Source: Chryseobacterium sp. Leaf404
GTDB lineage: Bacteria > Bacteroidota > Bacteroidia > Flavobacteriales > Weeksellaceae
Direction of reading: 5' to 3'
NCBI RefSeq assembly: GCF_001424145.1
Contig: NZ_LMQM01000013.1
Coordinates: 210,976-274,975, forward strand
DNA length: 64,000 nt
The position numbers and the translations under genes were made by a program. Positions 54,018 to 62,350 of this stretch are shown here, in pieces. Within the stretch, counting starts at the first letter, position 1. Each line of letters begins with the position of its first letter. The notes below the pieces were generated by a model. The model was given only the letters and a program-made list of their open reading frames with translations, was not told the origin of the DNA and did not search any database.

Positions 54018-54719
54018 TCACATAATTACCGGCGGCGGCCGTAATGAATAGGTTTTTGCATATCCGAACTTCTTACAACGGGTGTTGCAATAGAAATTAT
54101 TATTCTCGGATAAAAGTATCTGAATACTGGATTGTTTCCATACAGTAAAATTCTGGACGATCTTTGAATAATTATGAGAAGCCGGAGCTATGAAAGTGAT
54201 GCAAGAAGTCGTATCTGCGTAAAATGATTTTCCTGACTCAGGATTTCGAAAAAAAGTCCACTGTTGAGCTATTTTCTTTTCAAGAATCTTAAGTTGAGCG
54301 GAAACTCTTCTATCAACAGCTTTTATGCCTCTTATATGGGCAACTTTTATCTGTTCGGAAAACTTTTCGCTTTTACTTGCGGAAATAATCAGTAAAGTTT
54401 TGCCGGACTTGATGACATTGACATTTGCTGCGATTTTTACTTTCTGACCCGTAACAAATTTGTTAAAAGACTGATCTGAAGAATAAATCTGCGCTTCACC
54501 CACCACAGTAATTTGTGCTTCCGGAGAAGTTTTAAGAGACAAACTGTCCTGTGCAGAAAATAAAGAAAAAAACAGAAAAAACAGTAATATATAAAGCCCT
54601 CTAAAATTTGACAGATTTCTTAGAAATGCCAAAAACTTAAGTTTAAAATCACTGCGAATCGCTTTCAATACGTGGTTTAAATTATTTTGCAATATTAACC
54701 CTAATTGGCAAGACCGCAA
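54018..54719 (-). CDS. secreted protein of the duplicated cassette, RPPP type (copy B)
   Basis: Up to 233 residues. The paralogue of the protein at 41243-41878, with VVGEAQIYSSDQSFN, KVKI, and the end RCKKFGYAKTYSLRPPPVIM. A hydrophobic stretch (GLYILLFFLFFSLFSAQ) is the signal peptide. No in-frame ATG exists before it. The frame opens at a TTG (54719), with other TTG codons at 54668 and 54632. I keep the longest form, but a start at 54668 is more plausible. It is the first gene of the minus-strand copy. Confidence 0.65.
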   Translation of the reverse strand: MRSCQLGLILQNNLNHVLKAIRSDFKLKFLAFLRNLSNFRGLYILLFFLFFSLFSAQDSLSLKTSPEAQITVVGEAQIYSSDQSFNKFVTGQKVKIAANVNVIKSGKTLLIISASKSEKFSEQIKVAHIRGIKAVDRRVSAQLKILEKKIAQQWTFFRNPESGKSFYADTTSCITFIAPASHNYSKIVQNFTVWKQSSIQILLSENNNFYCNTRCKKFGYAKTYSLRPPPVIM

Positions 54720-55304
54720 AAGAACGTTATATTTTTCATCATTTAAGTTTAAATTAATTATTATTTATTATTTTAAAAAAAATATGGTTAAAAATTTATG
54801 TTAAATATTATATTTCATTTTAAAATAAAAAGACCTGAAATAGTGTCGTGAGTGACGTATTGACACTTTTTACATTAAATTATGTTAACATTTGAAAAAC
54901 CACAGTGAGAAGTATTGAGATCAGATGAGCAAACAAATTGAAAAAAAATTCCAGCTGAGGAGGAAATATGATTTTTAAGAAAAACTAATCTTCATAAAGG
55001 CAATTTTAAAAAATGCTGATTATATAAGATTAAGAAGTTTTTTAAAAAATGATTTAAAATAAATTTTCAAAGGCATTTTTTCAAACTTTAGAGTCGGGGA
55101 TAAGAAAAATGCCCTGTCAATCTCACCAAAAGTGACTCCCATGTCATCCTAAGATTGTAGAAGAAATGGCCGGGGACATAAAATTTCATAAAATTAAAAC
55201 ATCTCTAAAATTTCGGAAATGAGTAATTATATTGAGCTCCAAGATTATAAAGAGATTCTACCTTTCCATGGTAAACAATGAAAGTGTATCAGGATGGCAC
55301 AAAA
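54720..55304. other. gap between cassette B and the rplL terminator
   Basis: About 585 bp, AT-rich. I see no ORF with support on either strand. A GTGTC...GACAC imperfect repeat lies at 54843-54866. This is the right-hand edge of the 17-kb block separating rplL from rpoB. No tRNA, integrase or direct repeat was recognised there. Confidence 0.5.
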
Positions 55305-55332
55305 AAAGCGGCAAACTTTCGTTTACCGCTTT
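55305..55332 (-). terminator. terminator of the rplKAJL operon
   Basis: A 12-bp stem with one mismatch (55305-55316 with 55321-55332) just after the rplL stop. On the minus strand it is followed by TTTTTTTGTGCC. It shows that the ribosomal operon ends here and does not run on to rpoB. Confidence 0.88.
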
Positions 55333-55353
55333 CATATATTTTAAAACTGAAAA

Positions 55354-55722
55354 TTATTTCAATTCTACTTCAGCACCAGCTTCTTCTAATTGCTTCTTAA
55401 GAGCTTCAGCTTCGTCTTTAGAGATACCTTCTTTGATAGCAGAAGGAGCTCCGTCTACGATGTCTTTAGCTTCTTTAAGACCAGCACCAGTTAAATCTTT
55501 TACCAATTTAACGATAGCCAATTTAGATGCACCTGCAGCTTTAAGAATTACGTCGAATTCTGTTTTTTCTTCAGCAGCTTCACCTGCACCACCTGCAGCA
55601 ACTACTACTGCAGCAGCAGCTGGTTCAATTCCGTACTCGTCTTTAAGGATAGTTGCTAATTCTTGTACGTCTTTTACTGTTAAGTTTACTAGCGTTTCAG
55701 CTAAATTTTTTAAATCTGACAT
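55354..55722 (-). CDS. rplL: 50S ribosomal protein L7/L12
   Basis: A 122-residue stalk protein that recruits translation factors. The N-terminal dimerisation part ([20 protein letters not shown]), an Ala-rich hinge and the C-terminal domain ([37 protein letters not shown], in outline) are complete. It is the last gene of the L11 operon, with its own terminator. Confidence 0.98.
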   Translation of the reverse strand: MSDLKNLAETLVNLTVKDVQELATILKDEYGIEPAAAAVVVAAGGAGEAAEEKTEFDVILKAAGASKLAIVKLVKDLTGAGLKEAKDIVDGAPSAIKEGISKDEAEALKKQLEEAGAEVELK

Positions 55723-55770
55723 TTTTGTAATGTTTTTGTTGATTATTGATTGATTTTTTTGAGAGTCTAA

Positions 55771-56355
55771 TTATTCTGCAGCTGGAGCTTCTCCTTCTGC
55801 AGCAGCTTCTGGAGTTTCAGCAGCTGGAGTTTCTTCCACAGCAGGTGCAGCTTCTTCAGCTGGAGCATCTGCAGTTTCAGATTTGTTTTGAAGAGCAGAA
55901 ATAACTCTTTGGATTGGAGATTGAAGCAACCCGATGATTTCACCGATCATTTCTTCTCTAGACTTGATGTTTACTAATGCATCAAGGTTATTGTCGCCCA
56001 CGTAGAAAGTTTCCTGCACGAAAGCTGATTTTAAAGCCGGCTTTTCGTCTTTCTTTCTGAAGTCTTTGATTAATTTTGCCGGAGCGTTAGCCGTTTCAGC
56101 AACCATTAATGCAGAGTTTCCTTTGAAAGTCTGGAACATTTCAGAGTAATCTACCCCTTCGATTTGTTCCATTGCTTTTTGTAAAAGTGTGTTTTTCACT
56201 ACTTTCACTTTGATATTCTGCTTGAAAGCCTGTCTTCTGAAGTCTGAAGATTTACCAGCGTTCAAACCGTCAAGATCTGCAACATATACTACTTTAGCAT
56301 CCTGAAGCAAGTCTTTGATCTCTTGTATCGCTACAACTTTTTGGTCTTTTGTCAT
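55771..56355 (-). CDS. rplJ: 50S ribosomal protein L10
   Basis: A 194-residue base of the ribosomal stalk, binding 23S rRNA and L7/L12. The core (QKVVAIQEIKDLLQDAKVVYV, FRRQAFKQNIKVKVVKNTLL, GNSALMVAE) is standard. The last ~30 residues are a low-complexity Ala/Glu/Pro tail (APAEEAAPAVEETPAAE). Length is therefore above the usual 165-175. It precedes rplL by 48 bp. Confidence 0.97.
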   Translation of the reverse strand: MTKDQKVVAIQEIKDLLQDAKVVYVADLDGLNAGKSSDFRRQAFKQNIKVKVVKNTLLQKAMEQIEGVDYSEMFQTFKGNSALMVAETANAPAKLIKDFRKKDEKPALKSAFVQETFYVGDNNLDALVNIKSREEMIGEIIGLLQSPIQRVISALQNKSETADAPAEEAAPAVEETPAAETPEAAAEGEAPAAE

Positions 56356-56372
56356 TGTCTTAGGATTTAGTA

Positions 56373-57065
56373 TTAATTAACAGCTTTAGTATCGATTGCA
56401 ATACCAGGACTCATTGTAGAAGATAAATAAATAGACTTCACATAAGTACCTTTAGCAGCAGTAGGTTTCATTTTGATCAAAGTAGAGATCAGTTCCTGAG
56501 CATTTTCCTTGATTTTGGCAGCATCGAAAGATACTTTACCAATACCAGCGTGGATAATACCGTATTTGTCTACTTTAAAGTCAATTTTACCAGCTTTTAC
56601 TTCAGTTACTGCTTTACCAATTTCCATAGTTACAGTACCTGATTTAGGGTTAGGCATCAAACCTCTTGGTCCTAAAACTCTACCCAATGGTCCTAATTTA
56701 CCCATCACGGCCGGCATAGTAACAATAACGTCTACATCTGTCCAGCCTTCTTTGATTTTCTGTAAATATTCGTCAAGACCTACATAGTCAGCACCCGCTT
56801 CTTTAGCTTCAGCTTCTTTATCTGGAGTTACTAAAGCCAAAACTTTAACATCTTTACCAGTACCGTGAGGAAGAGATACTACACCTCTCACCATTTGGTT
56901 TGCTTTTCTTGGATCTACACCCAATCTTACAGCGATATCTACAGAAGCATCAAACTTTGCAGTGTTCACCTCTTTTACAAGAGCAGAACCTTCTTCAAGG
57001 TTATAGATTCTTCCTTTTTCTACTTTTCCAGCAGCTTCTTTTTGCTTTTTAGTCAATTTTGCCAT
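56373..57065 (-). CDS. rplA: 50S ribosomal protein L1
   Basis: A 230-residue L1-stalk protein. The blocks [56 protein letters not shown] and MPNPKSGTV are all present and intact. In many bacteria L1 represses its own operon by binding the mRNA. It lies 11 bp after rplK and 17 bp before rplJ, so it is cotranscribed. Confidence 0.98.
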   Translation of the reverse strand: MAKLTKKQKEAAGKVEKGRIYNLEEGSALVKEVNTAKFDASVDIAVRLGVDPRKANQMVRGVVSLPHGTGKDVKVLALVTPDKEAEAKEAGADYVGLDEYLQKIKEGWTDVDVIVTMPAVMGKLGPLGRVLGPRGLMPNPKSGTVTMEIGKAVTEVKAGKIDFKVDKYGIIHAGIGKVSFDAAKIKENAQELISTLIKMKPTAAKGTYVKSIYLSSTMSPGIAIDTKAVN

Positions 57066-57076
57066 TTCTCTAAGTA

Positions 57077-57523
57077 TTAAGCGTTAAAAGTTGGTTTAGT
57101 TCCTGTTACTCTTAATCCCATAGATCTAGCAGTACCTGCAACCATAGAAACTGCAGAATCCATTGTAAAGCAGTTAAGGTCAGTCATCTTGTCTTCAGCG
57201 ATCTTTTGAACCTGAGCCCAAGATACAGCACCTACTTTGTTTCTGTTTGGTTCTCCGGAACCACCCTTGATTTTAGCCGCATCCATCAACTGGATTGCTG
57301 CAGGAGGAGTTTTAATTACGAATTCAAAAGATTTGTCTTCGTATACTGTAATCACTACAGGTAAAACTTGTCCCGGCTTATCTTGAGTTCTTCCGTTAAA
57401 TTGCTTACAAAACTCCATGATGTTCACACCTGCAGAACCTAATGCCGGACCTACTGGTGGAGATGGGTTTGCTGCTCCTCCTTTTACCTGGAGCTTAACC
57501 ATTTTAAAGACTTTTTTAGCCAT
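57077..57523 (-). CDS. rplK: 50S ribosomal protein L11
   Basis: A 148-residue protein of the GTPase centre. [20 protein letters not shown], the family start, is followed by [13 protein letters not shown] and the RNA-binding part [22 protein letters not shown]. It is the first gene of the rplKAJL operon, with a near-consensus promoter upstream. Confidence 0.98.
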   Translation of the reverse strand: MAKKVFKMVKLQVKGGAANPSPPVGPALGSAGVNIMEFCKQFNGRTQDKPGQVLPVVITVYEDKSFEFVIKTPPAAIQLMDAAKIKGGSGEPNRNKVGAVSWAQVQKIAEDKMTDLNCFTMDSAVSMVAGTARSMGLRVTGTKPTFNA

Positions 57524-57620
57524 TGTTTGTTTTTTAAATTTGAATAATTAATGAGTTTGGAAGCATTTATTATTCAGCAGGTTACCGCACTCACATAAAG
57601 TAAACCTACTTTTCGGACTG

Positions 57621-57651
57621 CAAAATTATGAAATTATTTTTAATTACCAAA
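57621..57651 (-). promoter_or_regulatory. promoter of rplKAJL
   Basis: On the minus strand TTTG (complement of 57648-57651), exactly 19 bases, then TAatTTTG (complement of 57621-57628). It is the best match to the Bacteroidota consensus in the window and lies about 98 bp upstream of the rplK ATG. It makes this operon independent of nusG. Confidence 0.85.
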
Positions 57652-57743
57652 TACTTAGCACATTAAAGTTCAGAAATAAAATTAAAATATTTTAATACCG
57701 CAGTTTCAAATAAATGTTTACTTTTATCGCAAATCTCCACACC

Positions 57744-58244
57744 ATGAAAAAATTACGACTTCTTGCTCTCCTCGCGAGTCTCTCCCTTCTACAGTCCTGC
57801 TGGCTGTTCAATTTTGGGGACGATCCTGCAGCTGAACCTGAGACAATTTATCAACCTGTATACGCTACCAGAGCAGAACTCGCTGATATTAAAATGCAAA
57901 CCCCAAAACTGACTAACAAGAATGCCAAGATTTATCTGAAAGATCAGTACATTTTTGTGAATGACAACCGTGACGGATTCCATATTGTTGATAATTCTGA
58001 TCCGGCGAATCCGAAAAAATTAAAATATCTGAAAGCTTTAGGTTCTACCGACGTAGCAATTCGTAATGATATTCTCTATCTCAATCAGGCGACAGATCTG
58101 GTGGCATTAAAAATCAACACGACCACCAATGAAGTTCAGGTTTTAAAAAGAATTGAAAACGTCTTTCCTCCCATTCAGTCTCCTGATGGTTTTGACGGCG
58201 CACCAATGACTGATAAAATAATTGTTGACTGGAAACTTAAATAA
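57744..58244 (+). CDS. LVIVD-repeat lipoprotein 1
   Basis: About 166 residues with a lipoprotein signal (LLALLASLSLLQSC). One or two LVIVD-type repeats are seen (IYLKDQYIFVNDNRDGFHIVDNS, with DPANPKKLKYL next), part of a beta-propeller. ATG 57744 is preferred over 57714 because it gives a proper signal peptide. Its role is unknown. It is followed by a paralogue after a 7-bp gap. Confidence 0.78.
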   Translation: MKKLRLLALLASLSLLQSCWLFNFGDDPAAEPETIYQPVYATRAELADIKMQTPKLTNKNAKIYLKDQYIFVNDNRDGFHIVDNSDPANPKKLKYLKALGSTDVAIRNDILYLNQATDLVALKINTTTNEVQVLKRIENVFPPIQSPDGFDGAPMTDKIIVDWKLK

Positions 58245-58251
58245 TAACACC

Positions 58252-58983
58252 ATGAAAAAAATATCATTTATACTTCTTATATTCTTCCTTTTCAGCTGTA
58301 ATAATGAGTCTTCAGATAAACAGAGCAGTGACGGAAAAGAAGGTTCCACAGCCACATTTATACTTAAAAACAGTAATATGTATGTGGTAGATCATTCCAA
58401 TCTGAATGTTTTCAGCATCACAAATCCTGAAAACCCAGTTAAAGTAAGAACAGTAAACGTCGGTTTTAATATTGAGACCCTGTTTTCCAACGGCAATTAT
58501 CTGTTTATAGGATCCCGTAACGGAATGTTTATCTACAGTATTGCCGAACCGGAAAATCCTACATTTGTTTCGCAGGCACTGCATTTGAGAGCTTGCGATC
58601 CTGTAGTGGCCAACAGTACAAATGCTTTTGTGACATTACATTCCAATACAGTTTGTGGTGCAGCAAATAATGTATTGATGGTATATAACACAACCGATAT
58701 TAAACAGCCAAAACTGATTGCACAACGTGACCTTTCTGAACCAAAAGGTTTAGCTTTAAATGGAAACTATCTTTATATATGCGACAAAAATGATATTGTA
58801 ATTTTTGACATCACCAATCCACAAAATCCAAGTGCGGTAAAAACGATTGCGAATGTTCCCGCAAGAGATCTGATCATAGACAATAACCGCCTGTTTGCCT
58901 TTACCAGTTCAGACGTGAAGCAGTACAGTATCGATCCTGCAAATATTCAGAACATCAGTTTAATCAGTTCTTATACCCTATAA
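58252..58983 (+). CDS. LVIVD-repeat lipoprotein 2
   Basis: About 243 residues with a lipoprotein signal (FILLIFFLFSC). Several LVIVD-type strands follow (MYVVDHSNLNVFSITNPENP, GNYLFIGSRNGMFIYSI, GNYLYICDKNDIVIFDITNP), giving a propeller. It is a tandem relative of the preceding gene and probably an outer-membrane surface protein. The frame opens at 58222 but ATG 58252 begins the signal. Both genes lie in a block inserted between nusG and rplK. Confidence 0.8.
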   Translation: MKKISFILLIFFLFSCNNESSDKQSSDGKEGSTATFILKNSNMYVVDHSNLNVFSITNPENPVKVRTVNVGFNIETLFSNGNYLFIGSRNGMFIYSIAEPENPTFVSQALHLRACDPVVANSTNAFVTLHSNTVCGAANNVLMVYNTTDIKQPKLIAQRDLSEPKGLALNGNYLYICDKNDIVIFDITNPQNPSAVKTIANVPARDLIIDNNRLFAFTSSDVKQYSIDPANIQNISLISSYTL

Positions 58984-58985
58984 AA

Positions 58986-59846
58986 TTAAAAGAATTTCGG
59001 GGTCAGTTTTCTTAATGGAAGCTGCACTCCGATTCTTATCTGCTCGTAAGGAAAATATCTTACTCCATGCTGAAACTGAAGATACCAAACCGTACCAGGA
59101 TTGGTCTGAATATTTATTTTTGATGCTAAAACCACCGGACGGTCACCATAATCTTCAACCCTGGTAATCCATCCATTATATCCTGAAAAGGTATTTTCCC
59201 AGCTGATATTATTGTGTTTTAAAATCAGCTTTAAACCATACATGATCGCATCATCCTGAACATTCCTCCCCGGCGTCTGCACATCCCAGGAGAAAAATCC
59301 AAAATTTGCAACTGCGCGTACTTCATCAAAGAAAGTCTGTGTTTTGACTGACTTTCCAATTTCTACATCAAAATAATATCCTGCGGTATTGAAGAAGCGT
59401 CGGTTTTTGAAATCACTTCCCGAAGCAGTCTTTAAAGTAGAATTTAAAACTAAATCAGGTTTAATTTTTCCTTCCGTAAGCAATTTGATTCTTGTCTGAA
59501 CATAAAAATCACCGGTTGCCCACCCTTCGCTTTTCTGCATTTGTCTACGTAGAAAAACTTCATCAGAAACTTTGTAATGTTCAATAAGAGTTTTCCAGAC
59601 CTTTACCGAAACTTTTTCTGCGAGTAATGGAACTTCAACTTTAAAAAGATTTGAAACCGTTTCATCGCCGTGACCGAAATAATAATCACCGGCAAAACCC
59701 AAGTGTGTGAATCCCGGAATACGGGCATCTGTAAACTCGGGAACAGGATTGGCATTAGGACCAAAATAATTGGTGGTGTGATGAATAAGATTTTGCGCAA
59801 GACAAATTTGGGCTGAAAAGAATATCAGCAGTTGAAACTTTTTCAC
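58986..59846 (-). CDS. outer-membrane beta-barrel-like protein
   Basis: A 286-residue protein with a GTG start (59846) and a signal peptide (SAQICLAQ). The sequence alternates aromatic and polar residues (YYFDVEIGK, FGFFSWDVQ, WYLQFQHGVRYFP, IRIGVQLPLRKL) as in a beta-barrel, and ends in Phe. No family was recognised. It converges with the LVIVD genes, with only 2 bp between the stop codons. Confidence 0.7.
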   Translation of the reverse strand: MKKFQLLIFFSAQICLAQNLIHHTTNYFGPNANPVPEFTDARIPGFTHLGFAGDYYFGHGDETVSNLFKVEVPLLAEKVSVKVWKTLIEHYKVSDEVFLRRQMQKSEGWATGDFYVQTRIKLLTEGKIKPDLVLNSTLKTASGSDFKNRRFFNTAGYYFDVEIGKSVKTQTFFDEVRAVANFGFFSWDVQTPGRNVQDDAIMYGLKLILKHNNISWENTFSGYNGWITRVEDYGDRPVVLASKINIQTNPGTVWYLQFQHGVRYFPYEQIRIGVQLPLRKLTPKFF

Positions 59847-59945
59847 AGTTTTTAGTTTTGATGGGTGTGTTCCACAAAATTAGAAAAACTGTTTTAGAAA
59901 AAATCAAAGCAGAATAGATTATATGTAAAACTACAGCAAAAAAAA

Positions 59946-59967
59946 AGACCAACCCTAAGGTCAGTCT
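59946..59967 (-). terminator. terminator of nusG
   Basis: AGAC-CA-ACC pairs imperfectly with GGT-CA-GTCT (59946-59967). On the minus strand a run of ten T follows. It ends the secE-nusG transcript before the inserted genes. Confidence 0.75.
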
Positions 59968-59989
59968 GATTTATATTTTTAAAAAGCAT

Positions 59990-60532
59990 TTACACTTTTT
60001 CTACCTGCATAAAGCTAAGTTCCATTGGTGTCTTTCTTCCGAAGATTAAAACTGAAACTTCAATTTTCTTTTTGTCTTCAAGAATTTTCTCTACAGTACC
60101 GTTGAATCCGTTGAAAGGACCATCGATTACTTTTACATTCTCTCCTACGATGAAAGGAATTTCAAGATCAGTAGCGAATTCTGAAAGTTCATCCATCCTT
60201 CCGAGCATTCTGTTAATTTCAGATTTCCTCATTGGAACAGGGTCACCACCTTTTGTTAAACTCAAGAAAGAAATTACTCCCGGAATGTTTTTGATGACAT
60301 GGGGAATCTCTCCCATCAAATCTGCTTCTACCATTAGGTAACCAGGATAATATGGCTTTTCTTTTGGAACTTTCTTACCGTTTCTGAGAACGATAACCTT
60401 TTCCATAGGAATCACTACCTGAGTAACATACTGCTCAAATCCTAAACGTTTGATTTCTGTCTCAATATAGTTTTTCACTTTATTTTCCTGTCCGCTGATG
60501 GCTTTCAGCACATACCATTTCAATTCACTCAT
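59990..60532 (-). CDS. nusG: transcription termination/antitermination protein NusG
   Basis: A 180-residue protein. The NGN domain (LKWYVLKAISGQENKVKNYI, YYPGYLMVEADL) binds RNA polymerase, and the KOW motif follows (IPFIVGENVKVIDGPFNGFNG). It links transcription and translation. It lies 17 bp after secE. Confidence 0.98.
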   Translation of the reverse strand: MSELKWYVLKAISGQENKVKNYIETEIKRLGFEQYVTQVVIPMEKVIVLRNGKKVPKEKPYYPGYLMVEADLMGEIPHVIKNIPGVISFLSLTKGGDPVPMRKSEINRMLGRMDELSEFATDLEIPFIVGENVKVIDGPFNGFNGTVEKILEDKKKIEVSVLIFGRKTPMELSFMQVEKV

Positions 60533-60549
60533 TATGGGAAAATCCTTTT

Positions 60550-60756
60550 TTAGTTGAAAGTATTGATTAGCATTCCGATGATGTTGCTGATTGCTTTAGA
60601 AAAAAGCTCATCAACTCCAAAGGTAAACAATGCAAGAATAACAGTAGCTATAGTCACTACAATTGTAGAAGACTGAAGATCTGACCATTTTGGCCATTCA
60701 ACTTTATGTCTGAATTCGATATAAGAACCTTTTATAAAATCAACAAATGAACTCAT
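60550..60756 (-). CDS. secE: preprotein translocase subunit SecE
   Basis: A 68-residue, single-helix subunit of the Sec translocon. FIKGSYIEFRHKVEWPKWSD is the conserved cytoplasmic part, and IVVTIATVILALFTFGVDEL is the transmembrane helix. It lies between the tRNA-Trp and nusG. Confidence 0.96.
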   Translation of the reverse strand: MSSFVDFIKGSYIEFRHKVEWPKWSDLQSSTIVVTIATVILALFTFGVDELFSKAISNIIGMLINTFN

Positions 60757-60768
60757 AAATTATATTTG

Positions 60769-60839
60769 CACGGGCACAAGGATTCGAACCCTGATCAACG
60801 GTGTTGGAGACCGGTATCCTACCATTGGACGATGCCCGT
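60769..60839 (-). tRNA. trnW: tRNA-Trp (anticodon CCA)
   Basis: On the minus strand the acceptor arms ACGGGCA and TGCCCGT pair over 7 bp, with G as discriminator. The anticodon loop CTCCAAC gives CCA. The T-arm GGTTCGAATCC is standard. CCA is not encoded. The gene lies between tuf and secE, a conserved arrangement for tRNA-Trp. Confidence 0.95.
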
Positions 60840-60847
60840 AGATTAAA

Positions 60848-60877
60848 AAAGTTCCGTAAGTTTCCTTACGGAACTTT
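60848..60877 (-). terminator. terminator or attenuator of tuf
   Basis: AAAGTTCCGTAAG (60848-60860) pairs with CTTACGGAACTTT (60865-60877) in a 13-bp stem. On the minus strand a T-run follows. As no promoter is seen before the tRNA, some read-through from tuf probably feeds tRNA-Trp, secE and nusG. Confidence 0.85.
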
Positions 60878-60893
60878 AATTATATTAAGATGA

Positions 60894-62105
60894 TTAGTCT
60901 AAGATTTCAGTAACCTGACCTGAACCAACTGTTCTACCACCTTCTCTGATCGCAAATCTAAGACCTACGTTAAGAGCGATTGGCTGTAACAATTCTACAG
61001 TGATCTCCAAGTTATCACCAGGCATTACCATTTCTACACCTTCTGGTAAGAAGATCTCACCTGTAACGTCTGTAGTTCTTACGTAGAACTGAGGACGGTA
61101 TTTGTTGTGGAATGGAGTGTGACGTCCACCTTCTTCCTTAGAAAGGATATAAACAGAAGCTTTGAATTTCTTGTGAGGCTTCACAGAATCTTTCTTAGCG
61201 ATTACCATACCTCTCTTGATGTCAGTTTTTTCAATACCTCTCAACAATAGACCTACGTTATCTCCAGCTTCACCTCTATCTAGGATTTTTCTGAACATTT
61301 CAACTCCAGTAATAGTAGAAGTTAATTTTTCTTCACCCATACCGATGATATCTACAGGATCTCCTGTGTTGATAATACCAGCTTCGATTCTACCAGTTGC
61401 AACAGTACCTCTACCTGTAATAGAGAATACGTCTTCGATTGGCATCAAGAATGGCTTATCAGTATCTCTTGGTGGTTGCTCGATCCAAGTATCAACAGCA
61501 TCCATCAATTCTTCAACTGATTTGAACCACTTATCTTCAGTGTCAACTGTAGCAGCAGTAGCAGCAGTAAGAGCTCCTAATGCAGAACCTTGAATCACTG
61601 GAGAGTTATCTCCGTCGAATTCATAAGTAGACAATAAGTCTCTAAGTTCCATTTCAACAAGCTCTAATAACTCAGCATCGTCTACCATGTCAACTTTGTT
61701 CATGAAAACAACAATTCTAGGTACGTTTACCTGACGACAAAGAAGGATATGCTCTCTAGTTTGAGGCATTGGTCCGTCTGTAGCAGCACATACAACGATA
61801 GCACCGTCCATCTGAGCAGCACCAGTTACCATGTTCTTTACGTAATCTGCGTGACCCGGACAGTCAACGTGAGCGTAGTGTCTTTTTTCAGTTTCGTACT
61901 CGATGTGAGCAGTATTGATAGTAATCCCTCTTTCTTTTTCTTCTGGAGCAGAGTCAATAGCAGAGAAATCTTTTTTCTCAGCAAGACCTTTGCTTGCCAA
62001 TACAGCAGAAATAGCTGCAGTAAGTGTAGTTTTACCATGGTCAACGTGACCAATAGTACCAATGTTCAAGTGTGGTTTGTTACGATTAAACGTTTCCTTT
62101 GCCAT
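60894..62105 (-). CDS. tuf: elongation factor Tu
   Basis: A 403-residue translation GTPase. The G1 loop [18 protein letters not shown] (G3) and MNKVDMVDD (G4) are present, followed by the beta-barrel domains ([25 protein letters not shown]). The length is a little above the usual 395 because of residues in the G-domain. It is the first gene of the locus, with its own promoter. Confidence 0.98.
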   Translation of the reverse strand: MAKETFNRNKPHLNIGTIGHVDHGKTTLTAAISAVLASKGLAEKKDFSAIDSAPEEKERGITINTAHIEYETEKRHYAHVDCPGHADYVKNMVTGAAQMDGAIVVCAATDGPMPQTREHILLCRQVNVPRIVVFMNKVDMVDDAELLELVEMELRDLLSTYEFDGDNSPVIQGSALGALTAATAATVDTEDKWFKSVEELMDAVDTWIEQPPRDTDKPFLMPIEDVFSITGRGTVATGRIEAGIINTGDPVDIIGMGEEKLTSTITGVEMFRKILDRGEAGDNVGLLLRGIEKTDIKRGMVIAKKDSVKPHKKFKASVYILSKEEGGRHTPFHNKYRPQFYVRTTDVTGEIFLPEGVEMVMPGDNLEITVELLQPIALNVGLRFAIREGGRTVGSGQVTEILD

Positions 62106-62148
62106 GATTTAAATTATTTATTTTATTGTTATTCAAATTTTCGGTGTG

Positions 62149-62176
62149 CAAATATAACGATTTTTTGAATATCAAA
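62149..62176 (-). promoter_or_regulatory. promoter of tuf
   Basis: On the minus strand TTTTTG (around complement of 62173-62176), 16 bases, then a perfect TATATTTG (complement of 62149-62156), 43 bp upstream of the tuf ATG. Confidence 0.7.
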
Positions 62177-62350
62177 AACTTTTTATTAAAAAAACTTTCA
62201 AAAACAAACCAAAATACTCGCGAACCGGAAGTTTTTCCGCAATGGAACTGCAAATTTAAACAAAATATTGAATTAAAAAAAATCTATGTAAAACCAAATT
62301 CAATTTTGTCTCGTATATGGGTGTATTATTAAAATCAAATATTAAACATT

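Noticed and set aside
38132..55353. Island as an integrated element with integrase or attachment sites
   Set aside because: I found no integrase, transposase, tRNA or flanking direct repeat at the two edges, so no mobile element is called.
55232..55753. 173-codon plus-strand ORF over rplL
   Set aside because: It is the mirror frame of rplL and its terminator; the Ser/Ala-rich reading is an artefact of the L7/L12 hinge codons.
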